A stretch of 64,000 nucleotides of DNA from Paracoccus thiocyanatus (GTDB taxonomy: Bacteria > Pseudomonadota > Alphaproteobacteria > Rhodobacterales > Rhodobacteraceae). Under the pieces are notes generated by a model. The model was not told the origin of the DNA, made no database searches, and saw only the letters and a list, made by a program, of their open reading frames with translations. The translations under genes were made by a program, and so were the position numbers. This document shows, one piece after another, positions 9,613-16,855 of this stretch (its first letter is position 1; each line of letters begins with the position of its first letter). The stretch lies in contig NZ_FTMK01000001.1 of NCBI RefSeq assembly GCF_900156255.1, positions 124,001-188,000 of the forward strand. Direction: 5' to 3'.

Positions 9613-10368
9613 ATGCTGGAAATCAAGAATCTGCACGTCAAGCTTGAGGATGAGGACAAGCAGATCCTCAAAGGCGTCGATCTGACCGTCCCGGCTGGCG
9701 AGGTCCATGCCATCATGGGGCCGAACGGCTCGGGCAAATCCACGCTGTCCTATGTGCTGTCGGGCCGCGACGGCTATGCCGTCACCGCGGGCGAGGCGGC
9801 GCTGGACGGCCAGAGCCTGCTGGAAATGGAGCCCGAGCAGCGCGCGGCCGCCGGCCTGTTCCTGGCCTTTCAATACCCGGTCGAGATCCCCGGCGTCGGC
9901 AACATGACCTTCCTGCGCACCGCCGTGAACGCGCAGCGCAAGGCCCGCGGCGAGGAAGAACTGTCCGCGGCCGAGTTCCTGAAGCTGATCCGCCAAAAGG
10001 CGGCGACGCTGAAGATCGACAGCGAGATGCTGAAGCGCGCGGTCAATGTCGGCTTCTCGGGCGGCGAGAAAAAGCGTAACGAAATCCTGCAAATGGCCAT
10101 GCTGGAGCCCAGCATGTGCATCCTGGACGAAACCGATTCCGGCCTGGACGTGGACGCGATGCGGCTGGTCGCCGATGGCGTGAACGCGCTGCGCAGGCCC
10201 GACCGCTCGTTCCTGGTCATCACCCATTACCAGCGGCTTCTGGACCATATCCGCCCCGATGTGGTGCATATCATGGCCGACGGCCGCATCGTGCGCAGCG
10301 GCGGCCCCGAACTGGCGCTGGAAGTGGAGCAGAACGGCTATGGCGATCTGCTGGCGGAGGTCGGGTAA
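9613..10368 (+). CDS. sufC: Fe-S cluster assembly ATPase SufC
   Basis: SufC is the ABC-type ATPase of SufBC2D; its ATP-driven dimerisation reshapes SufB-SufD for cluster assembly. The 251-residue protein has Walker A GPNGSGKS at residues 36-43, the SufC-typical signature FSGGEKKRNEI near 148, Walker B MCILDETDSGLDVD near 170, and the switch His in VITHYQRLL. A Shine-Dalgarno-like TAGGAACG precedes ATG 9613. The stop TAA shares one base with the sufD start (TAATG). Length is standard. Confidence 0.97.
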   Translation: MLEIKNLHVKLEDEDKQILKGVDLTVPAGEVHAIMGPNGSGKSTLSYVLSGRDGYAVTAGEAALDGQSLLEMEPEQRAAAGLFLAFQYPVEIPGVGNMTFLRTAVNAQRKARGEEELSAAEFLKLIRQKAATLKIDSEMLKRAVNVGFSGGEKKRNEILQMAMLEPSMCILDETDSGLDVDAMRLVADGVNALRRPDRSFLVITHYQRLLDHIRPDVVHIMADGRIVRSGGPELALEVEQNGYGDLLAEVG

Positions 10369-11714
10369 TGGCGGACACGGCTGTTCTTGTCGCGCAGGTG
10401 CCGACGGTCGAGGGCAAGGTTCGCCCCGGCCAGGCGGCGCTGGCGGCGCATCTTGACGCGTTGGACCTGCCGCGCGGCGGCTTTAGCCGCGCCGCGCGCC
10501 AGGATGCGGCGCAGCGGCTGGAGGCCATGGGCCTGCCCGGCGCGCGCGACGAATACTGGCGCTATACCGATCCGGCGCCCTTCAATGCCGCGCGGCCCGA
10601 GCCGCTGGAATTCGCGGCGGATGACGCGACGCTTTTCACCGCGATCGACCGGCTGCACCTGGTTTTCGTGGACGGGCGTTTCGACGCCGCCGCCTCGGAT
10701 CCGCTGACGGCCGAAGGGGTCGAGATCGAAAGCCTTGCCGCGGCCGATGCCGGGGACGATCACTGGGCCTCGGGGCTTTACGGCCGGCTGGAAGCCGCCG
10801 GGCAGGTGCCGGTCAAGCGTCCCTTTGCGGCGCTGAACACGCTGGCCGCCGCCGACGGGCTGCTGATCCGCGTGACCGGCCAAGTGGCGCGGCCGGTCCA
10901 TATCACCTATCGCCGCTCGGCGCTTGATGCGGATGTCCATCTGCATCACGTCGTCAAGCTGGAAGAGGGGGCCGAACTGACATTGCTGGAAAGCGGCGTG
11001 CTGGGTGCCCGCTCGAACGTGGTGATCGAGGCCGATCTGGCGCGCGGCGCCCGCCTGCACCATCTCAGCGCCAAGCGCGCCAAGGATCCCAAGCTGGGAC
11101 TGGGCCATATTTTCGCCCGTGTCGGCGCCGAGGCGCTGTTCAAGTCCTTCACGCTTTCGGTCAACGGCGCGATGATGCGCAACGAGGCGGTGATCGACAT
11201 TGCCGGCGACGATGCCGTGGCCCATATCGCCGCAGCGGTGCTGGGCGATGGCAATATCGGCCGCTTCCATCATGACGATACTGTCTTCGTCATCCATGGC
11301 GCCGAGCGTTGCGAAAGCCGGCAGGTGTTCAAGAAAGTGCTGAAGAACGGGGCCGAGGGCATCTTCCAGGGCAAGATCCTGGTCAAGCCCGGCGCGCAAA
11401 AGACCGACGGCTACCAGATCAGCCAGGGGCTTTTGCTGGACGAGGGCAGCCAGTTCCTGGCCAAGCCGGAACTCGAGATCTATGCCGACGACGTGAAATG
11501 CTCGCATGGCTCGACCACCGGGGCGCTGGATGAAACCGCGCTGTTCTACCTGCGCTCGCGCGGGGTGCCCAGGGAACGGGCCATCGTGCTTTTGGTGCTG
11601 TCCTTCCTGGCGGATGCGCTGGACGAGATCGAGGATACGCGGCTGCGCGAAGACATCCTCGGCCGGCTGGAAGACTGGCTGACCGAACGCGCGGGCAATC
11701 CGGGCAAGGCATGA
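10368..11714 (+). CDS. sufD: Fe-S cluster assembly protein SufD
   Basis: SufD is the SufB paralogue that completes SufBC2D and is needed for iron entry. The 448-residue product has the SufD N-terminal helical region (GARDEYWRYTDPAPF near 60), a diverged beta-helix middle, and the conserved C-terminal block QISQGLLLDEGSQFLAKPEL followed by DVKCSHGSTTGALDE and YLRSRGVPRE near 390. ATG 10368 overlaps the sufC stop; the longer open frame from 10116 is antisense-free read-through of sufC in another frame. It overlaps the next gene by 4 bases. Confidence 0.95.
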   Translation: MADTAVLVAQVPTVEGKVRPGQAALAAHLDALDLPRGGFSRAARQDAAQRLEAMGLPGARDEYWRYTDPAPFNAARPEPLEFAADDATLFTAIDRLHLVFVDGRFDAAASDPLTAEGVEIESLAAADAGDDHWASGLYGRLEAAGQVPVKRPFAALNTLAAADGLLIRVTGQVARPVHITYRRSALDADVHLHHVVKLEEGAELTLLESGVLGARSNVVIEADLARGARLHHLSAKRAKDPKLGLGHIFARVGAEALFKSFTLSVNGAMMRNEAVIDIAGDDAVAHIAAAVLGDGNIGRFHHDDTVFVIHGAERCESRQVFKKVLKNGAEGIFQGKILVKPGAQKTDGYQISQGLLLDEGSQFLAKPELEIYADDVKCSHGSTTGALDETALFYLRSRGVPRERAIVLLVLSFLADALDEIEDTRLREDILGRLEDWLTERAGNPGKA

Positions 11715-12199
11715 GCCAGACCGGCATCGTTCCCCGCATCCTGGAAAGCTGGTGGGCGCCGGGCAGGGTGGTCGCATCCCTGCGCAGCATGCCCGACCGG
11801 GCGCTGATCGCGGTCCTGATGGCGGCGATGCTGATCTTTCTGATCGCGCAGGCGCCCGGCCATGCCCGCGCCGCGCAACTCCAGCCCGAGGTGCCGCTGG
11901 CCGCGCGCATGGGCGGTGCGATCCTGGGGGTCATGTTCATGATGCCGCTGATGGCCTATGCGGTGGCGGCGCTGGTCTCGGCGCTGTCGCGGCTGACGCC
12001 CTGGCCGGTCGCGCCGCTCGATTCGCGGCTGGCGCTGTTCTGGGCGCTGCTGGCCGCGGCGCCGGCCATGCTGTTGGCCGGGCTGACGGCGGGGCTTGTG
12101 GGGCCCGGCGCGCCCCTGGCCCTGACCCGTGCGGTGGCGGGCCTGGGCTTCCTGGTGATATGGGGCGCGGGTTTGCGCGCATTGGCAGGGACGCGATGA
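11711..12199 (+). CDS. Four-helix membrane protein in the SUF run, Yip1-associated
   Basis: A 162-residue integral membrane protein with about four hydrophobic segments (near residues 31-50, 68-90, 103-125 and 138-156) and no catalytic motif. I cannot assign a family with certainty; its pairing with the Yip1-like gene that follows is typical of Rhodobacteraceae SUF clusters. It overlaps sufD and the next gene by 4 bases each, so the three are likely translated together. Function is unknown; a link to Fe-S assembly is contextual only. Confidence 0.8.
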   Translation: MSQTGIVPRILESWWAPGRVVASLRSMPDRALIAVLMAAMLIFLIAQAPGHARAAQLQPEVPLAARMGGAILGVMFMMPLMAYAVAALVSALSRLTPWPVAPLDSRLALFWALLAAAPAMLLAGLTAGLVGPGAPLALTRAVAGLGFLVIWGAGLRALAGTR

Positions 12200-12783
12200 A
12201 GGCCGGCGATCTTGGCGAGATGATGGTCCTGACCCTGCGCGATCCCGATCGGGCGCTGGACGTGCTGCGCGGGCTGGACCTGCCGATGGCGGCGCGCTGG
12301 ATGGTGCTGCTGCTGGCCGTCACCCTGTCGACCCTGCTGGCCGGGCTGTCGCTGCTGCTGTTCCCGATCGAGGTGGACAACCCCGTCTCGCGCATGCTGT
12401 CCGAACCGCTGACGCTGGCCGGCATCCAGTTCGGCGCCATGGTGATGTCGGCGCTGTTCGTGGCCCAGATCGGCCGGCTGTTCGGCGGCCAGGGCGATTT
12501 TCCCGATGCGCTTTTGGCCATCGGCTGGGTCGAGCTGATGCTGGTCGGCTTGCAGGCGGTGCAGGTCGTCATGATGGTCGTGTTCCCCGCCACGGCCACG
12601 CTGCTGTCCATGGTGGCATTCGGACTGTTCCTTTACCTTGCCGTCACCATGACCAAGGCCCTGCACGGCTTTACCAGCACGCCCAAGGTGGTCCTGGGCC
12701 TGATCGGCAGCCTATTCCTGCTTGGCTTCGTGCTGTCGCTGATCGCGGCGGCATTCGGCATCGTTCCCGAGGTGGCCCCATGA
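12196..12783 (+). CDS. Yip1 family membrane protein
   Basis: A 195-residue protein with five predicted hydrophobic helices. The N-terminal cytosolic part (LTLRDPDRALDVLRGLDLPM) leads into helices at about 36-58, 75-95, 105-125, 130-150 and 165-188, the layout of bacterial YIP1-domain proteins. The family has no firm bacterial function. It is coupled by ATGA overlaps to the preceding membrane gene and to sufS. A membrane anchor or metal transport role for the SUF machinery is speculation. Confidence 0.82.
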   Translation: MKAGDLGEMMVLTLRDPDRALDVLRGLDLPMAARWMVLLLAVTLSTLLAGLSLLLFPIEVDNPVSRMLSEPLTLAGIQFGAMVMSALFVAQIGRLFGGQGDFPDALLAIGWVELMLVGLQAVQVVMMVVFPATATLLSMVAFGLFLYLAVTMTKALHGFTSTPKVVLGLIGSLFLLGFVLSLIAAAFGIVPEVAP

Positions 12784-13991
12784 GCTTTGACGTCGACAAG
12801 GTCCGCGCCGATTTCCCGATCCTGTCGCGACAGGTGAACGGCCGGCCGCTGGTCTATCTGGACAACGGCGCCTCGGCGCAAAAGCCGCGGGCGGTGATCG
12901 ACGCCGTCACCCGCGCCTATGAGGCGGAATATGCCAATGTCCACCGTGGCTTGCATTACCTGTCCAACCTTGCGACCGAGAATTACGAGCGTGTGCGCGT
13001 CATCATCGCCCGCTTCCTGAACGCCCCGCGCGAGGACGAGGTGATCTTTACCTCGGGCGCGACCGAGGGCATCAACCTGGTTTCCTATGGCTGGGCCGCG
13101 CCCCGCTTGCAGGCGGGCGACGAGATCGTGCTGTCGGTGCTGGAGCATCACGCCAATATCGTGCCCTGGCACTTCCTGCGCGAACGCCAGGGCGTCCGGC
13201 TGAAATGGGTTGAGCCGGAACCCGACGGGTCGCTGCCGGCCGAAAAGGTGCTGGCGGCGGTGGGGCCGCGCACCCGGCTGATCGCCGTCACCCATATGTC
13301 GAACGTGACCGGCACCGTGGTCGATGTCGGCGCCATCGCCCGCGGGACCGACGTGCCGGTGCTGGCCGACGGGTCGCAGGCGGCGGTGCATATGCCGGTG
13401 GACCTGTCCACGCTTGGCGTCGATTTCTACTGCATCACCGGGCACAAGCTTTATGGCCCCTCGGGCTCGGGCGCGATCTGGATCCGGGCCGGGCGCCAGG
13501 CCGAGATGCGCCCCTTCATGGGCGGCGGCGACATGATCCGCACCGTCACCCGCGAGGCGGTGGACTATGCAGACCCGCCCTTGCGCTTCGAAGCCGGCAC
13601 GCCCGGCATCGCCAACCAGATCGGCCTGGGCGCGGCGCTGGAATACCTGATGGGCCTGGGGATGGAGAACATCGCCGCGCATGAGCGCGACTTGCGCGAC
13701 TATGCCCGCGAGCGGCTGCGCAGCCTGAACTGGCTGGCGGTCCAGGGCGATGCGCCGGACAAGGGTGCGATCTTTTCCATGACCATGCAGGGCGCGCATG
13801 CGCATGACATCTCGACCATCCTGGACAAGCGCGGCATCGCCGTGCGGGCGGGCACGCATTGCGCCATGCCGCTGCTGGATCACCTGGGTGTCAGCGCCAC
13901 GGCACGGGCCAGCTTTGCCATGTACAATACCCGCGCCGAGGTCGATGCGCTGGTCGACGGCCTGGCCTTTTGCCGCGAGCTTTTTGCCTGA
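12780..13991 (+). CDS. sufS: SufS cysteine desulfurase
   Basis: SufS releases sulfur from cysteine as a persulfide for SufB, usually with SufE or SufU as acceptor. The 403-residue protein has VYLDNGASAQKPRAVIDAV, SGATEGINLV, EHHANIVPW, the PLP lysine K223 in TGHKLYGPSGSG, and the catalytic Cys361 in RAGTHCAMPLLDHLG, the short-loop arrangement of group II desulfurases. It overlaps the Yip1-like gene by 4 bases and ends the run. No sufE, sufA or sufT follows; a tRNA gene on the other strand comes next. Confidence 0.97.
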   Translation: MSFDVDKVRADFPILSRQVNGRPLVYLDNGASAQKPRAVIDAVTRAYEAEYANVHRGLHYLSNLATENYERVRVIIARFLNAPREDEVIFTSGATEGINLVSYGWAAPRLQAGDEIVLSVLEHHANIVPWHFLRERQGVRLKWVEPEPDGSLPAEKVLAAVGPRTRLIAVTHMSNVTGTVVDVGAIARGTDVPVLADGSQAAVHMPVDLSTLGVDFYCITGHKLYGPSGSGAIWIRAGRQAEMRPFMGGGDMIRTVTREAVDYADPPLRFEAGTPGIANQIGLGAALEYLMGLGMENIAAHERDLRDYARERLRSLNWLAVQGDAPDKGAIFSMTMQGAHAHDISTILDKRGIAVRAGTHCAMPLLDHLGVSATARASFAMYNTRAEVDALVDGLAFCRELFA

Positions 13992-14006
13992 ATCAGGACC
14001 TTTGAA

Positions 14007-14023
14007 CCCGGCCGCCGGCCGGG
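14007..14023 (+). terminator. Hairpin after sufS, possible end of the SUF run
   Basis: Perfect inverted repeat CCCGGCC-gcc-GGCCGGG, 15 bp after the sufS stop. There is no T-run, so it is at best a Rho-dependent or processing structure. Confidence 0.3.
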
Positions 14024-14214
14024 CGGCGCCGTGACCCATGCGCGGGGTGAAACATCCTCGCCAGGGTCCGCATCGCTAGCGGGTCGCTAAGGGGCGTTGG
14101 ACGCGTCCGCGCGCCTTCGGGATGGCCGGCTGACGCTGCCCGTGCATGGCAGGCAATGCAAGGACATTGTCCGCACCGTGCAGACTTAGGCGCTGTCAAC
14201 AATAGGGTGGAAGA

Positions 14215-14291
14215 TGGCGCACCCGACAGGATTCGAACCTGTGACCTTCGCCTTCGGAGGGCGACACTCTATCCAGCTGAGCTACGGGTGC
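14215..14291 (-). tRNA. tRNA-Arg (anticodon CCG)
   Basis: The 77-nt gene, read on the minus strand, begins GCACCCGTAGCTCAGCTGG and ends with an encoded CCA. The acceptor stem GCACCCG/CGGGTGC pairs fully. The anticodon stem TCGCC/GGCGA encloses CTCCGAA, giving anticodon CCG for CGG arginine codons. The T-arm contains GGTTCGAATCC. It sits between convergent sufS and the cytochrome genes. Confidence 0.97.
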
Positions 14292-14295
14292 TTCA

Positions 14296-14323
14296 GGCCG
14301 GTCCATAACCGATCGGACCGGCC
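14296..14323 (-). terminator. 9-bp-arm hairpin between the cytochrome pair and tRNA-Arg
   Basis: GGCCGGTCC and GGACCGGCC are perfect inverted repeats around a 10-base loop, 20 bp past the cytochrome b stop and 5 bp before the tRNA 5' end. It has no T-run. It could end the cytochrome transcript or act as a processing structure in the pre-tRNA leader. Confidence 0.4.
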
Positions 14324-14330
14324 CTCGCAA
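14303..14330 (-). promoter_or_regulatory. Candidate promoter of tRNA-Arg
   Basis: On the minus strand TTGCGA (14330-14325) and TTATGG (14308-14303) are 16 bp apart, placing a start about 5 bases before the mature tRNA. It overlaps the hairpin described above, so the two features may exclude each other. Confidence 0.4.
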
Positions 14331-14342
14331 TGGCAAAATCGC

Positions 14343-14999
14343 CTACGCCTTCAGCCGGCCAGGCTCTTCTGCCGCAAGATAGGCTTCCTGTTCCGGCGTC
14401 AGGTCGATGTCCTCGAATCCTGTCACCATCGGCTTCACATGTTCACGAAAGCCGTGGCCGATGGTCAGCAGATAGACATGCGCAACCACGAAAGCCGCGA
14501 TGGCAAAGGCGGCCAGGATGTGGATGTTGGCCACCGCCCAGATCGCCCAGCCCGAGGGGTCGAGATGGTCCCAGAACGTATAGCCCAGATAGGCGATACC
14601 GCTAAGAAACACCGCCGGGAACAGCAGCACCTTCAACGCCAGATAGGCCAGCGCCTGCAAGGGGTTGTGCCGGCGGCGCAGCACCTTGCGATAGGGATGG
14701 TCCTCGCCGCGGAACACCCCCCAGGCATAGAAGCGCGCGACCTGCCACAGCCCGGCGCGGCGCGGCGCGAATTGCCGCCACGCGCCGGTGGTCATCAGCC
14801 AGAAGGCGGTAAAGACCCAAAGCAGCATCAGCGCCACCGCGACGATGGAATGGATCGTCACCGCGGTGCCAAAGGTCAGCACCCCGTGCAGCCCCATGAT
14901 CCTGAGCCCGGTGAACAGCAGGATCAGGATCGAGGTCGCCTGGCTCCAATGCCAGAGCCGGTTGAAGCGGGTATAGACCAGAACCTTGCGCTCAGCCAT
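14343..14999 (-). CDS. Cytochrome b561-type membrane subunit paired with octaheme cytochrome c
   Basis: A 218-residue di-heme-type cytochrome b with four hydrophobic helices and His ligands in helix context: [10 protein letters not shown] (residues 12-21), [13 protein letters not shown] (near 47), [20 protein letters not shown] (near 155). This is the quinol-oxidising or menaquinol-linked type of membrane subunit found with thiosulfate reductases and periplasmic multiheme cytochromes. It overlaps the octaheme gene by 8 bases, so the two are made together, and it likely passes electrons from the quinone pool to the periplasmic cytochrome. Direction of flow is inferred. Confidence 0.85.
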   Translation of the reverse strand: MAERKVLVYTRFNRLWHWSQATSILILLFTGLRIMGLHGVLTFGTAVTIHSIVAVALMLLWVFTAFWLMTTGAWRQFAPRRAGLWQVARFYAWGVFRGEDHPYRKVLRRRHNPLQALAYLALKVLLFPAVFLSGIAYLGYTFWDHLDPSGWAIWAVANIHILAAFAIAAFVVAHVYLLTIGHGFREHVKPMVTGFEDIDLTPEQEAYLAAEEPGRLKA

Positions 15000-16632
15000 G
15001 ATGGTTCCCCTTGTCCTTCCTGCCCAGCAGGCGCAAAAGCCCGTGTCCGGCCACGCCGGCCACCGCCATCGCCAGGATCGCCAGCCCCAGGATGCCGCCC
15101 GGCGGCAGGCCGGTGCCGGGAATGTAAAGCCCGGTGATCCCCGCCATGCGTCCCTGCGGACGGTGGCAGGCGCCGCATTTCAGCGCATCATCGGCAGGCG
15201 CCACCATATGGGTGATCGGCCAGTACATGCGCGTATCGACAAAGTCGAACTTGCCGGAATAGCCGGTGCCCATGTAGTCGGCCGCCACTTGCAGGGCCTT
15301 GCTCCAGTCGAAATTGGTCCAGAAGGCCGTGTCGGTCTGGGGCCCATAGACCTGGCTGTGCAGCAGCACATTGCGTTCGGTGTCGAAAGCCTGGCGGCCG
15401 ATCATCTGCTTGAAGGGCCAGATCCGCGCATCCGGGTCGCTTGCCGAACCTTCCAGCCGGTTGATCTCGACCGGCAGCGACGGGTCGAAGACCGTGTCGG
15501 CGGTGGTATATTCGACCGTGCCGTTGAACCAGCCATAGAATGGCACCACGTTCTCGGCCCATTCGAAATTGCCCTTGGTGGACAGATAGGTGTGCAGGTG
15601 CTGGCCGTCGGACTGGGTGAACCCGTCTTCCGAGAAGGGCTTGCCGTCCTTGAGCTTGCCGGCGGTCGACCAGTCCCACAGCGTCTTGGTCGCGACGCCG
15701 CCGCGGGCAAAGGACGGAATATGGCAGGTCTGGCAGGCGACGCGGTCGGTATGGTCGTTCAGCTTCATCCCCGCGGGCGTCGCGGCATGGGGCCGGTTGC
15801 CATGGCAGCTTTCGCAGGTCGCGGTATCGCGCGGCTGGCCCAGCAGATGGGCATCGACGATATCCTTGGCCTCGACATCATAGCGGGAACCGGCGACGCG
15901 GTGATCCTCGGTGACATGGCAGGTCTGGCAGGTGAAATTGCCGCCTTCGGGCGACATATGCACATCGGTCGCCAGGTCGGGCCGCACCAGCGCCGAGGAC
16001 AGGTCGCCATGCTTCACATTGTCGCCGCCGCCGCCGTAGAAATGGCAGTTGCCGCAATTTTCGCGGCCCGGCTCGCCGACGGATTGCGCCGCCTTTGCCA
16101 GGTCCACGGGCTTGGCATCGGCGCCGGTGATGGTCTTGGCCCCGGCGCGCACCGGGTCAAGCGGCGGATGCCCGGCCAGGTCGTCCTGCTTGGCATATTG
16201 CCCCGAACGGTCGTGGCAGGCCAGGCAGTCCACCCGCGTCGGATCGGCGGGCGGCGGCTCGCGCACGTCGGTCCAGCCATAGCCGGCATGGCACGAGGTG
16301 CATCGCGCCTCGTTCGAGCCGACATTGCCGCAAAACGAGTTTATGACATTGGCCTTGCCAAGCTTTTGCCCGGTCTCGGGATGGGTATAATCCCAGGACC
16401 AGTGCAGGGTGTGCATCACCTGGTCCCCGGCCTCGGTATGGCAGGACAGGCAGGCTTGCGTCACCTCGGGCCCCGAGGAGAAGGGTCCCTTCAGCGCCGG
16501 AAATTTCGAATGGTCGGCCGTGGTGCCGCCTCCTGGTATCGCAGGCGGCTCTTGAGCCTGCGCCGGTGCGGCAGCGATCACGACCCAGATGGCCCATGCG
16601 ACGAAGCGCATGGCCCGGTGTCTTGGTGGCAT
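14992..16632 (-). CDS. Octaheme c-type cytochrome, tetrathionate reductase (OTR) family, with C-terminal membrane anchor
   Basis: A secreted 546-residue cytochrome with eight CXXCH heme sites, in order CLSCH, CTSCH, CLACH, CGNCH, CQTCH, CESCH, CQTCH and CGACH. The N-terminal signal ends in AQAQEPP. The block [13 protein letters not shown] with [12 protein letters not shown] matches the octaheme tetrathionate reductase family known from Shewanella, which also reduces nitrite and hydroxylamine in vitro. Unlike the soluble enzyme, it ends with a hydrophobic helix ([18 protein letters not shown]) and a basic tail, so it should be tethered to the membrane beside its cytochrome b partner. ATG 16632 is chosen because GGGAGGAAG lies 6-7 bases before it. 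Physiological substrate is unknown. Confidence 0.88.
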   Translation of the reverse strand: MPPRHRAMRFVAWAIWVVIAAAPAQAQEPPAIPGGGTTADHSKFPALKGPFSSGPEVTQACLSCHTEAGDQVMHTLHWSWDYTHPETGQKLGKANVINSFCGNVGSNEARCTSCHAGYGWTDVREPPPADPTRVDCLACHDRSGQYAKQDDLAGHPPLDPVRAGAKTITGADAKPVDLAKAAQSVGEPGRENCGNCHFYGGGGDNVKHGDLSSALVRPDLATDVHMSPEGGNFTCQTCHVTEDHRVAGSRYDVEAKDIVDAHLLGQPRDTATCESCHGNRPHAATPAGMKLNDHTDRVACQTCHIPSFARGGVATKTLWDWSTAGKLKDGKPFSEDGFTQSDGQHLHTYLSTKGNFEWAENVVPFYGWFNGTVEYTTADTVFDPSLPVEINRLEGSASDPDARIWPFKQMIGRQAFDTERNVLLHSQVYGPQTDTAFWTNFDWSKALQVAADYMGTGYSGKFDFVDTRMYWPITHMVAPADDALKCGACHRPQGRMAGITGLYIPGTGLPPGGILGLAILAMAVAGVAGHGLLRLLGRKDKGNHHG

Positions 16633-16855
16633 ATGCCCTCTTCCTCCCATGGATCGGCCGGTTCGCGGACGGCCGAAGAGAGCGCGCTTCCTGCCCCAAG
16701 ACTAACAACGCGGCGCCCAGCCCGCCAGAAACAAAATGACGCATGGGCAGGGATGGAAAAGCGAGCCGCCGGCGCTGTCGGCATCTGTCACCCGGTGCCG
16801 CATGTGAATGACGCGATTCCAGCGGACCGTATAGGTGTCGCCGATGCCGCCCGCT

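Noticed and set aside
16633..16855. FNR-type or sigma54 site before the octaheme cytochrome gene
   Set aside because: I looked for TTGAT-N4-ATCAA and for GG-N10-GC sigma54 patterns on the minus strand and found no convincing match.
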